A stretch of 64,000 bases of DNA from the NCBI GenBank assembly GCA_017411325.1, contig JAFQQJ010000019.1, positions 149,472 through 213,471 on the forward strand. The letters run 5' to 3'. Under the pieces are notes generated by a model that did no database searches, was not told the origin of the DNA, and worked only from the letters and a program-made list of their open reading frames with translations. The position numbers and the translations under genes were made by a program. This stretch comes from Clostridia bacterium. Its GTDB lineage: Bacteria > Bacillota > Clostridia > CAKSNL01 > HGM11501. Shown here one piece after another: positions 34,448-41,849 of this stretch. Each line of letters opens with the position of its first letter. Position 1 is the first letter of the stretch.

Positions 34448-37099
34448 TTATATAAGCTCTGCCGCACGAAGTGCCGCATCGGTATTTATTTCTTCTCCGA
34501 ATGCATAAATTCCGTTTCCTAAGCTCTTGACGTCATAGCCAAGTGTGTCAAAAAGGAAGGTTACGGGAACGTATGCGATTCCGTCAACATCAACTACGGG
34601 ATTTGTAAGTGTTATGTCAACACCGTCCGCCACACCGGAAAGGGTGTTAAGTGTTGTATAGAAAAGACCTTCCTTTGAATCAATTTTAAAGAAGCTTCTG
34701 TAGCCCTCGTAAATTGTTCTTGTTGTGCCGTAGCCTATTGCATCCTTAAGCATTGTATAGGGAACATAAGCCGTTCCGTTAATTTCTCTTACTCCGTAAG
34801 CGTTGTTTGCTTCAAAGGCATCCATAACGCCGCCACGGATAACCGCCTTAGAGGAGCCAACCTTTACAATGGTTGTGTTTTTAAGGAGCGCTCTGTCAGC
34901 ATCCGTTACACATCTTTCGGGAATTTCGGTATATACATAATTAAATCTGCTTGCGGGAGCGCATATGCCTGTAACATAGAAATTCATAATGTCGGAATCG
35001 TCTGAATTGTCCGCCCACTTAAATTCAATATCGGTTACATCTCCGATTCCAACTAATGCTTTTGCCACCTTAATCTGAAGCTGTTTTCCACTGAGCACCT
35101 GCTCTGCCTTTCCTATTGCGTTCCATGCGCCGTTAAAGCTGTAAACATCGGTGTTTGCCACTTTTATGTCATAGCCTTCCCAGCCGGTTGCACGGTTTCG
35201 GTCGGCGTCAATGTAAAGTGCCATCCAGTTATTGCCCGAAGGTGCGGTAATATCCTTTTCGCAGGTAGCACTAAACCAGATAAATTCATCATTTCTTGCA
35301 ACCTTGCTTGTTTTTATATTGTTTCTTGCAGTTTTATTTACATAGTGATTTTTTCCGTAGCCTGCCGCATCACGGTCATATGCTCCGCGTACATTGCAGA
35401 AAGTGGGTGCCACATTATCCCAGGATGCGGGATTTGCCATATCAATGGTGGTTTTTTCACTTGCAGTGGGTGCGGGACGAACGCCCTTCCACTTACGGAT
35501 GGCATCAACCATCAGCATATATCCGCTGTCACGGTTTCCGCCCTTTGCAAGGGCAAGATCACGGGTGTTAACCTGGTCAAAATGGTCGATAAAGGAATTT
35601 TTGAATTTACCTGAGTAGTTTTCCTGTCTTCCTACGGTCCATTCGTTCCAGCTTGAAATCAGCATAATTCTTGCATCGGTTTCAAGGGCGCCTGATACCT
35701 GTTCTTCAAAGAAGTAGTTATACTTATACGCATCGGCATCCCAGATGTGTCCGAAGGTTTCGGTGTAGTTTTTGCCTCTTGCGGTTTTATATCCCATGGG
35801 AACGAGCTGTTCCGTTTCGATGGACTTGTTGCAGCCGCCCGCAACTGTTACGGTTTCGGCATTTCCAGAAGAGTCCACGCCATAGGTCTTCATAGGATAT
35901 TTTTCAATGATAGACCATTTGTCGGTTTTATCGGAAAGGCTATCGTTCCAGTCTCCCTCAATTCCGCGGAATGTGAAGAAATCAAGAATTTCTTCGGTTA
36001 ATTTAACATCCTCGGGATCATTTTCGTTAAGATAACGCTCCATTGATTCCTGATGTCCCATCAAAAGGGGCTTGCCCTCGTGATAATACCACAAATCCTC
36101 GTAGTAGCCGGGCTTGTAGAAGGTACGGTACATATAGAAAAGCATGGTTTTTGCATTTTCTGTGGGATATGCCATATTACATGCCAGAGTAAATTTTGGC
36201 ACATCCACGCCATCTATCTTAGCATCACGGAACGCCTGGCAAAATACCTCCATATTGCGGCGGAAAACCGCAATTCCGTTGGTATCGTCAAAGAACAAAA
36301 AGTCTACCCCTGCCTCGGATAAAAGCTCCGCATCCTTTCTGTATACCCAGTAGTCGTTGCCCGCATAAAATCCGTATAAGGGCTCGTCCCAGAAATACTC
36401 GGTCTTACCCTTGGGCCACGCGGGATGAAGATATCCGTCTTCCTTATATGCATCGGGATGCTGAAGCTGGAAGGTTGAGTTATTTATAACCGCCTCGTTA
36501 TCCTCGTGTCCTGTATTCCATATCCAGTAAAATAAGCCGACTTCCTTACCTTCCTTAACGCCGCCGACTTCGGAATAATCGGCAACGGCACGACCAAGCT
36601 CGCTTGTTCCTGCCCAGGTGTCGGAAAAGTCGTCAATTACCGGCGCAGTTACGGGCGTATAGCCTTCTCTTTCGGTAATTCTTTCGTCGGACAAGGATAT
36701 TTCAAAAATATCCGATGCGCCTGCAGGGCCGTAGGTTGAAATTATGTATAAGTCGTGCTTGCCCGTAACCGATACGTTACAGCCAAACTCGTTCTTGCCT
36801 TCCTTATAAAGGTCAATCTCACCTATAATTTCTCCCGTGGGCTTGTCGATTCTAACCTCAAAAAGGTCACCGCTCCAGCCCGAGGTCCAGTTTGCCTCCG
36901 CCGTCATTCTTACAGACTTTACATCCGTAAAGTCAACGGAGGGAAAATACACATAGTTCCCTTTCTGCATTTCAAGAATGCCCGAGGTTAATTTTGCCCC
37001 TTCCGTTTTTTCAACGGTAAGAGGAGTTTTTGCCGCAAATGCATTGACAGTCGATATCGCCATAACAATGCAAAGGGCAACAGCAAGCATTTTTTTCAT
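34448..37099 (-). CDS. Secreted GH99/WbsX-like TIM-barrel protein (module 3)
   Basis: 883 residues. Signal peptide 1-22; CBM6-like region (ending GKHDLYIISTYG); barrel region with DDFSDTWAGTSELGRAVADY, YFWDEPLYGFYAGNDYWVYRKDAELL, GVDFLFFDDTNG and SSWNEWTVGRQE; CBM9-like region (IDADRNRATGWEGYDI); stalk domain at the C-terminus (VPVTFLFDTLGYDVKSLGNGIYAFG). Shares long identical stretches with the module 4 protein (for example SEVGGVKEGKEVGLFYWIWN). Glycan hydrolysis is inferred from the WNEW and EP motifs; the substrate is unknown. It follows an AEC transporter by 42 bp with only a weak hairpin between, so the two may share a transcript. Confidence 0.72.
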   Translation of the reverse strand: MKKMLAVALCIVMAISTVNAFAAKTPLTVEKTEGAKLTSGILEMQKGNYVYFPSVDFTDVKSVRMTAEANWTSGWSGDLFEVRIDKPTGEIIGEIDLYKEGKNEFGCNVSVTGKHDLYIISTYGPAGASDIFEISLSDERITEREGYTPVTAPVIDDFSDTWAGTSELGRAVADYSEVGGVKEGKEVGLFYWIWNTGHEDNEAVINNSTFQLQHPDAYKEDGYLHPAWPKGKTEYFWDEPLYGFYAGNDYWVYRKDAELLSEAGVDFLFFDDTNGIAVFRRNMEVFCQAFRDAKIDGVDVPKFTLACNMAYPTENAKTMLFYMYRTFYKPGYYEDLWYYHEGKPLLMGHQESMERYLNENDPEDVKLTEEILDFFTFRGIEGDWNDSLSDKTDKWSIIEKYPMKTYGVDSSGNAETVTVAGGCNKSIETEQLVPMGYKTARGKNYTETFGHIWDADAYKYNYFFEEQVSGALETDARIMLISSWNEWTVGRQENYSGKFKNSFIDHFDQVNTRDLALAKGGNRDSGYMLMVDAIRKWKGVRPAPTASEKTTIDMANPASWDNVAPTFCNVRGAYDRDAAGYGKNHYVNKTARNNIKTSKVARNDEFIWFSATCEKDITAPSGNNWMALYIDADRNRATGWEGYDIKVANTDVYSFNGAWNAIGKAEQVLSGKQLQIKVAKALVGIGDVTDIEFKWADNSDDSDIMNFYVTGICAPASRFNYVYTEIPERCVTDADRALLKNTTIVKVGSSKAVIRGGVMDAFEANNAYGVREINGTAYVPYTMLKDAIGYGTTRTIYEGYRSFFKIDSKEGLFYTTLNTLSGVADGVDITLTNPVVDVDGIAYVPVTFLFDTLGYDVKSLGNGIYAFGEEINTDAALRAAELI

Positions 37100-37120
37100 A
37101 TTTTTACTCCTTCCTTATTT

Positions 37121-37141
37121 AAACAGCCGACGGCTGTTTTT
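37121..37141 (-). terminator. Weak hairpin between AEC gene and module 3
   Basis: AAACAGCCG / CGGCTGTTT stem. In the minus-strand direction the following U-tract is short, so it probably stops only part of the transcripts coming from the AEC gene. Confidence 0.4.
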
Positions 37142-38122
37142 TTACATTCCGAACCACTTATTAACCAGCATAAATATAAGAGGAATGGTAAGGCATGACA
37201 AAAGGTGTGAAACCACCGCCATACCTGCCGCCTTTGAGGTATCCTTTCCGTAGGCACTGGGAATTACAACGGTATTTAAGCCGAGGGGCATTGAAAGTGC
37301 ACAAACGGCACAGATAAACACCGTTTCATCAAAGGGAATGAATTTGGCAAGTCCCAAAAATGCCAATGGAATAATTATAAGCCTTATAAAGGTTGCCGCA
37401 TAAATTTTAACATCGGTAAAGGTTTTCTTCATATCAATGGAGGAAACCGTGATACCCGTAAGAAGCATTGCAACAGGACTCATACAGTCGCCGGACACCG
37501 TGATTACGCTTGTTATAAAGCCGGGAAGGCGTAAGCCCTCTTCGTTCCAGGGCATCGGCACCGTACTTAAAAGCCCTATAATCATACCTATTATCATAGC
37601 GATGAACATAGGATTTAAGAAAGATTTGAGGCTTTCTGTAAGACTTCTCTTTTCACCGCTTCCGCCGATTAAAAGTGCAGGCACGCCCCAGAGATAAATC
37701 ATTATCCACAAGGGCAGTGTGAAAATTATGTAATTCAAGAAAAGCTCTTCGGGGAAAAGTGCCTTTACCACGGCATTACCCATAAAGCCGAAGTTTGCAA
37801 AGGCCAGGCCGTAGGTAAAAATGTTCTGCTCGTACTTATCCTTTGTAATCAGCTTTGAAATAAATGTGGCAATGGGCATCATAATAAGTATCATTATAAA
37901 GCTTATGCCGAAAACCTTTCCCGCCTGTCCTATTTTATTTACGGTGAAGTTGTTTATGAAGGTTCCCATTACAAGGGCGGGGACAAAAAGGTTGTTTTCA
38001 AGCTTGGATAAAACCGTTGCCGAATTGTCGGGAATAATTTTGAATTTCCCCAGAATATAGCCTATTACAATAAAGGCGAAAAGAAATGCTGTCTGATTTA
38101 ATGTTGATAAAAATCCGTCCAT
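37142..38122 (-). CDS. AEC-family transporter (auxin efflux carrier-like permease)
   Basis: 326 residues, integral membrane protein with about ten hydrophobic segments in two sets of five (for example FAFIVIGYILGKF at the start and MAVVSHLLSCLTIPLIFML at the end), the architecture of AEC/BASS-fold permeases that move organic acids such as malate or malonate. The paired signals NLFVPALVMG and NTVVIPSAYGKDTSKAAGMAVVSH, typical of the family's crossover regions, are present. AAAGGAAG precedes the ATG. It lies immediately upstream of module 3 and may export or import a small product linked to it; this link is inferred from position only. Confidence 0.85.
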   Translation of the reverse strand: MDGFLSTLNQTAFLFAFIVIGYILGKFKIIPDNSATVLSKLENNLFVPALVMGTFINNFTVNKIGQAGKVFGISFIMILIMMPIATFISKLITKDKYEQNIFTYGLAFANFGFMGNAVVKALFPEELFLNYIIFTLPLWIMIYLWGVPALLIGGSGEKRSLTESLKSFLNPMFIAMIIGMIIGLLSTVPMPWNEEGLRLPGFITSVITVSGDCMSPVAMLLTGITVSSIDMKKTFTDVKIYAATFIRLIIIPLAFLGLAKFIPFDETVFICAVCALSMPLGLNTVVIPSAYGKDTSKAAGMAVVSHLLSCLTIPLIFMLVNKWFGM

Positions 38123-38156
38123 AATCTGCTTCCTTTCATTTAAACGTGTACCTTTT

Positions 38157-38185
38157 ATTATAATTTAATTCATATATTTTGTCAA
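38157..38185 (-). promoter_or_regulatory. Consensus sigma-A promoter of AEC gene
   Basis: On the minus strand a perfect TTGACA (38180-38185), 17-bp spacer, perfect TATAAT (38157-38162). It may also drive module 3. Confidence 0.8.
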
Positions 38186-38238
38186 TATTATGATAACACG
38201 GCTGTTTCCTTCGTTCAATGTCTAAAACGGACTATTGG

Positions 38239-38267
38239 TTGTGGTTTATGAACTTTCTTATTATAAC
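38239..38267 (+). promoter_or_regulatory. Possible promoter of HTH-RAYT pair
   Basis: TTGTGG (38239-38244), 17-bp spacer, TATAAC (38262-38267), followed by two palindromes before the HTH gene. Confidence 0.45.
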
Positions 38268-38290
38268 ATAATTCCCTCTATTACGCAAGT

Positions 38291-38321
38291 GCGTATACGC
38301 AAAAATGTAAAATATTTTACA
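38291..38321. promoter_or_regulatory. Two palindromes, candidate operator of the HTH regulator
   Basis: GCGTATACGC (38291-38300, perfect dyad) and TGTAAAATATTTTACA (38306-38321, perfect 16-bp dyad) lie between the possible promoter and the HTH gene. Perfect dyads directly ahead of a small HTH gene suggest autoregulation. Confidence 0.5.
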
Positions 38322-38346
38322 ATATCTTTGTAAAGGAGGCCTTTTA

Positions 38347-38589
38347 ATGGACGTCAAAGATATAATAGTAAAAAGATTTACCGAGCTTTGCTCTGCCAGA
38401 AACATGAAAATCAACGAGCTTGCTAATATTTCAGGTGTTACTCCGTCAACCGCTTACAGTATGATGGACCCTTCCCGCAGAGATGTATCAATAAGAACCA
38501 TCAAAAAGTTTTGCGATGGATTGGAAATAACTTTAGGAGAGTTCTTTTCAACAAAAGATTTTGACGATCTTGAACAGGAAATAAAATAG
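38347..38589 (+). CDS. Small XRE-type helix-turn-helix regulator
   Basis: 80 residues, essentially one Cro/C1-type HTH domain: KINELANISGVTPSTAYSMM forms the two helices and SIRTIKKFCDGLEITLGEFF the usual third and fourth segments. Very similar in build to short regulators of mobile-element or toxin-antitoxin loci. AAAGGAGG lies 7 bases before the ATG. The downstream transposase gene starts 11 bp after its stop, so it may control that transposase. The sequence is AT-rich compared with the flanking carbohydrate genes. Confidence 0.8.
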   Translation: MDVKDIIVKRFTELCSARNMKINELANISGVTPSTAYSMMDPSRRDVSIRTIKKFCDGLEITLGEFFSTKDFDDLEQEIK

Positions 38590-38600
38590 GTTGTTTTGAT

Positions 38601-39110
38601 ATGAATTTACCAATCAGAAAAAGAACAAGATTAAAAGGTTATGACTATTCCGCTCCCGGAGAGTATTTTGTTACCATATGTACAGCTCAGAAAACGCATT
38701 TATTCGGAGAAATCAAAAACTCAGAAATGCATTTAAGCTCAATTGGCAAAATAGTTAATAGAGAAATCCTCGGTATAGCATCGCATTATGAAAACATCCG
38801 TATAGACAATTATGTTATTATGCCTAACCACATCCATATGATTATTGTTGTTGAACAAACTGAAGGGATTAATCCCTTCCCTACGATAAAAAAATATGAT
38901 ATACCCAATGTGTTTGGAAAATTCAAGGCCGGAGTGACAAAAATTGTAGGGAATCCATTTATGCATTCCGCCAAAAAAATAATTTGGCAACCATCCTTTC
39001 ACGATCACATAATACGTGGCGAAAAAGATCGCCTGAAAATTTCTGAATACATTAATACAAACCCTTTAAAATGGGAATTAGATTGCTTTTATAACGATGA
39101 AAGACCGTAG
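38601..39110 (+). CDS. REP-associated tyrosine transposase-like (RAYT, Y1/HUH family)
   Basis: 169 residues, the usual size of single-copy RAYT (TnpA_REP) proteins. Seen: RKRTRLKGYDYSAPGEYFVTICT at the N-terminus (first strand of the Y1 fold, quoted in part), the HUH metal motif in MPNHIHMIIVV, and the catalytic Tyr in ISEYINTNPLKW. HUH enzymes nick and rejoin single-stranded DNA at hairpins; RAYTs are usually immobile host genes linked to palindromic REP repeats. No IS ends flank the gene. Ribosome site is weak, so translation is probably coupled to the HTH gene 11 bp upstream. Its stop codon lies in the stem of a terminator. Confidence 0.85.
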   Translation: MNLPIRKRTRLKGYDYSAPGEYFVTICTAQKTHLFGEIKNSEMHLSSIGKIVNREILGIASHYENIRIDNYVIMPNHIHMIIVVEQTEGINPFPTIKKYDIPNVFGKFKAGVTKIVGNPFMHSAKKIIWQPSFHDHIIRGEKDRLKISEYINTNPLKWELDCFYNDERP

Positions 39111-39128
39111 CAAACGCTACGGTCTTTT
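39101..39128. terminator. Bidirectional terminator between RAYT and module 4
   Basis: AAGACCGTAGC / GCTACGGTCTT stem with AAAC loop; T-run TTTTCC to the right and AAAG to the left. Confidence 0.8.
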
Positions 39129-39130
39129 CC

Positions 39131-41836
39131 TTATTTTTCTATTGTTATTGTCTGTGTTGCTCCGTCCCAGGAAACCTTATAGCCAAGCTGTTCGGATACG
39201 AATCTTAAGGGAATAAAGGTTCTTGAATTATTTATTCTGGGGGCAACGATTACGCCGTGTCTTACTTCATTTACGAAAACTCGTGTATTTTCAATCTGGA
39301 AAATCATTTCTGTTTTTCCGTCGGAAACGGTGATTTTTTCCTCGTCGCCGTTCCAGGAAACAGTTGCGCCCATTTCTTCAAAGAGACCGCGAAGCGGAAT
39401 CATTGTTGTTCCGTCAACGATGTATGGCGCAACATCAATAACCTTTGTCTTTTTCTCTTCGCCCTGCTTTACGGAAATTTCCTTGGAGCCTATTTTAAGG
39501 ACATAGGCTTCCTTTTCGCTTTCCAGTCTTGCCTTCTGAACGTTTTCCGTTTCAAAGAAGCTTACATCGCCTGCCGATGCGTGGGATGACTGAATTTCTC
39601 CGTTGTCGTTAAGAGTTCTGAATATTTCAATCTGGAAATATCTTGCTTTTACCGATTCAGGGAAGGCAAGCATATGATAGTTATAGCTGTTTGCCTGGGT
39701 ATCGTTGAAAAGGAAGGTGTCGATTTTTTCAAAATTATTTCCGTCAACGGAATACCATATTTCAAATTCAACCCAGTGACCGCTTCTGAAGCCACTTCCT
39801 CTGGGCATATAGCCGAGGGCGCTTATCTCATACTCTTTGCCGAGGTCAAATTCAAGTAATGCTGGCATAACTTTCTGATTGTAGGCTGAGCCGTCCTCGT
39901 TTGTATATCTTGTGTGCCAGAGTGAATAAACGCTTTCGTCAAGAAGCTTTGAAGCATAAAGGCTGTGAGTGGGGTTTTCGCTGGACGCTGTTACCTTAAC
40001 ATCCTTTTCGTCGATTGCAACAAGGGCATAATCGCCGGGATTTGCCGCAATGTCGGATACCTCTACGGTTTTAAGTCTCTCAACCGGCTTTAATACCCTT
40101 ATTTCTGCGGCAACACCAAAGTTTGATGCCGCATGGGTTATAGTAAGCCTTACCGCCTTTGCCTTTATGTTTTTATTAAAGGAAACCTGGCAGGGTGTTC
40201 TGTCGCCAAAGCCTGAGTTTTCGCCGTAGTACATTGTATAATCAGTTACCACGGGAACAAAATTTTCACCATCGTCGGAAACGGATGCCGTTACGATATA
40301 GAATATACCGCTGGATGCTTCGGGCTTCTGTCTGGGGTAATACCTTACGCCCGAAATCTCCTTTTCTTCGGGGAAGGTTATGGTAAAGTCGAAGGGAGGT
40401 GTATCCTGAGAAACGATTGAGCCGCCCTCTGCCTTATATGCTGAGTGCCAGTAGGTGTTCATTTTACCGTCGATGGCGTTTTCCGCCTTTACCATTACGC
40501 TGGAGGCTTCAGCCGTCCATCCTTCGGGAACATATTCATCAATTTCGTACTTGATATCAGCTGAAGGAGCGCTCGCCGCAGGTGTAGTAGTACCCGAAGC
40601 AGGCTTTTCTTCCTTCTTTTCTTCTGTTATTTTAACCCCGGTAATATCAGCCGCCTTTAAGGCTGCATCGCTCTTTAAGAGATGAAGCTCCGCACAGGTG
40701 GAAAATCCGCCGTGACCGTTTGTCACAGTAAGGCGAAGTGCCTTTATCGTAACATTAGAATCGAACTTTGTAGCCCTTCCTCCCTCACGGTCGGAATATG
40801 CTCCGTTATAGGTATACTTCACATTTCCGAGAGAGGTGAAGTTTTCACCGTCAGCAGATATCTCAACCCCTGCCTCAAGAATTGTGCCTGCAACCGCACC
40901 GCCAAGGCGGGGATAATAGCGGAAGCCAGATACTTCAAGAGTATAAGGAAGCGTAAGGGTTAAAACGTGGGGATAAGGATCAATTTCCGTTATGGTAGAG
41001 CCCTCTGCCTTGTAGCTTGAATGCCATATGGTATCAATATTTCCGTCCACCACATACTTTGCAGAGCCTACGCCACTTGTTGCTTCCGCAACCCAGAAAT
41101 CCATATCGGTTACTTCATCGTCGTGCTCTTTTTGGGGTTCTTCCTCTTTCTTGACATCATTAGCTCCTGCAGAAGCACCTGCTGCATTTGCCTTGGGGGA
41201 TGCATTTTCTGCTGCAATATGCTCTGTGGGCTCTCCGTCCAAGGTTGCGATTATGAGCTTTTCTTTTAAGTCAACATCCTTAAGGCTTACACTTTTAAGG
41301 GTGCCGTCGCTCTTAAGAAGAGAAAGCTCTGCCATTGTGCCAAAGTCCGTATATGCACGAAGCACGTTTAATTTAATGGACTTAACCTTGACATTGCCCG
41401 TAAAGTTCACGGTTTTTCCGCCCTCACGGTCGGAATATGCACCGTTATACTGAAACTTTACTTCGCCCACTTCTTCATAGTCCGTTCCGTTTTCGGAGGC
41501 GTAAATCATCACATCGTAAAATGTGCCCGATACCGCACCGCCGAGGCGGGGGTAATAGCGAAGACCGGATATTTCCGTTACTTCGGGAAGGGTTAATTCG
41601 ATTATGAAGGGTGGTCTGTCCTGACCGGTTATTGTTCCGCCATCAGCGGTATAGCTTGAGTGCCAGTAGGTATTTATATCACCGTCGATGGCATTTTTAA
41701 CGGGAATAATTTCGCTTGATGCAGTAATTTCCCAGCCGTCCTTGGGAAGCTCATCGTCCGCCGCAAAGGAAGAAACTGCGGAAAACACAGAAATTATTAA
41801 TGAAAGAGCCGCAATTAATGATAATATCTTTTTCAT
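39131..41836 (-). CDS. Secreted four-discoidin-domain protein with stalk domain (module 4 partner)
   Basis: 901 residues. Signal peptide 1-25 (AVSSFAA); discoidin modules near 30-185, 250-405, 440-600 and 620-770; stalk about 780-901 (YIVDGTTMIPLRGLFEEMGATVSW, SRTFIPLRFVSEQLGYKVSW). Linkers between modules are low-complexity (KPASGTTTPAASAPS; ASPKANAAGASAG). ATG at 41836 is chosen because GGAGG lies just before it and it is 13 bp from the GH99-like stop; the in-frame ATG at 41887 lies inside that gene. Same layout as the module 3 partner, with shared phrases such as EISGLRYYPRLGG and DREGGKTVNF. Confidence 0.86.
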   Translation of the reverse strand: MKKILSLIAALSLIISVFSAVSSFAADDELPKDGWEITASSEIIPVKNAIDGDINTYWHSSYTADGGTITGQDRPPFIIELTLPEVTEISGLRYYPRLGGAVSGTFYDVMIYASENGTDYEEVGEVKFQYNGAYSDREGGKTVNFTGNVKVKSIKLNVLRAYTDFGTMAELSLLKSDGTLKSVSLKDVDLKEKLIIATLDGEPTEHIAAENASPKANAAGASAGANDVKKEEEPQKEHDDEVTDMDFWVAEATSGVGSAKYVVDGNIDTIWHSSYKAEGSTITEIDPYPHVLTLTLPYTLEVSGFRYYPRLGGAVAGTILEAGVEISADGENFTSLGNVKYTYNGAYSDREGGRATKFDSNVTIKALRLTVTNGHGGFSTCAELHLLKSDAALKAADITGVKITEEKKEEKPASGTTTPAASAPSADIKYEIDEYVPEGWTAEASSVMVKAENAIDGKMNTYWHSAYKAEGGSIVSQDTPPFDFTITFPEEKEISGVRYYPRQKPEASSGIFYIVTASVSDDGENFVPVVTDYTMYYGENSGFGDRTPCQVSFNKNIKAKAVRLTITHAASNFGVAAEIRVLKPVERLKTVEVSDIAANPGDYALVAIDEKDVKVTASSENPTHSLYASKLLDESVYSLWHTRYTNEDGSAYNQKVMPALLEFDLGKEYEISALGYMPRGSGFRSGHWVEFEIWYSVDGNNFEKIDTFLFNDTQANSYNYHMLAFPESVKARYFQIEIFRTLNDNGEIQSSHASAGDVSFFETENVQKARLESEKEAYVLKIGSKEISVKQGEEKKTKVIDVAPYIVDGTTMIPLRGLFEEMGATVSWNGDEEKITVSDGKTEMIFQIENTRVFVNEVRHGVIVAPRINNSRTFIPLRFVSEQLGYKVSWDGATQTITIEK

Positions 41837-41849
41837 ATTTCCCGCCTCC

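Noticed and set aside
34435..34479. Longer N-terminus (MRHFVRQSLYKEAEK...) for the module 3 partner
   Set aside because: It would overlap the GH99-like gene and put residues ahead of a good signal peptide; the ribosome site points to 34434. The same applies to 41837-41887 in module 4.
38601..39110. Complete insertion sequence (IS200/IS605)
   Set aside because: No second gene (TnpB), no terminal hairpins on both sides, and RAYT-type rather than IS200-type sequence.
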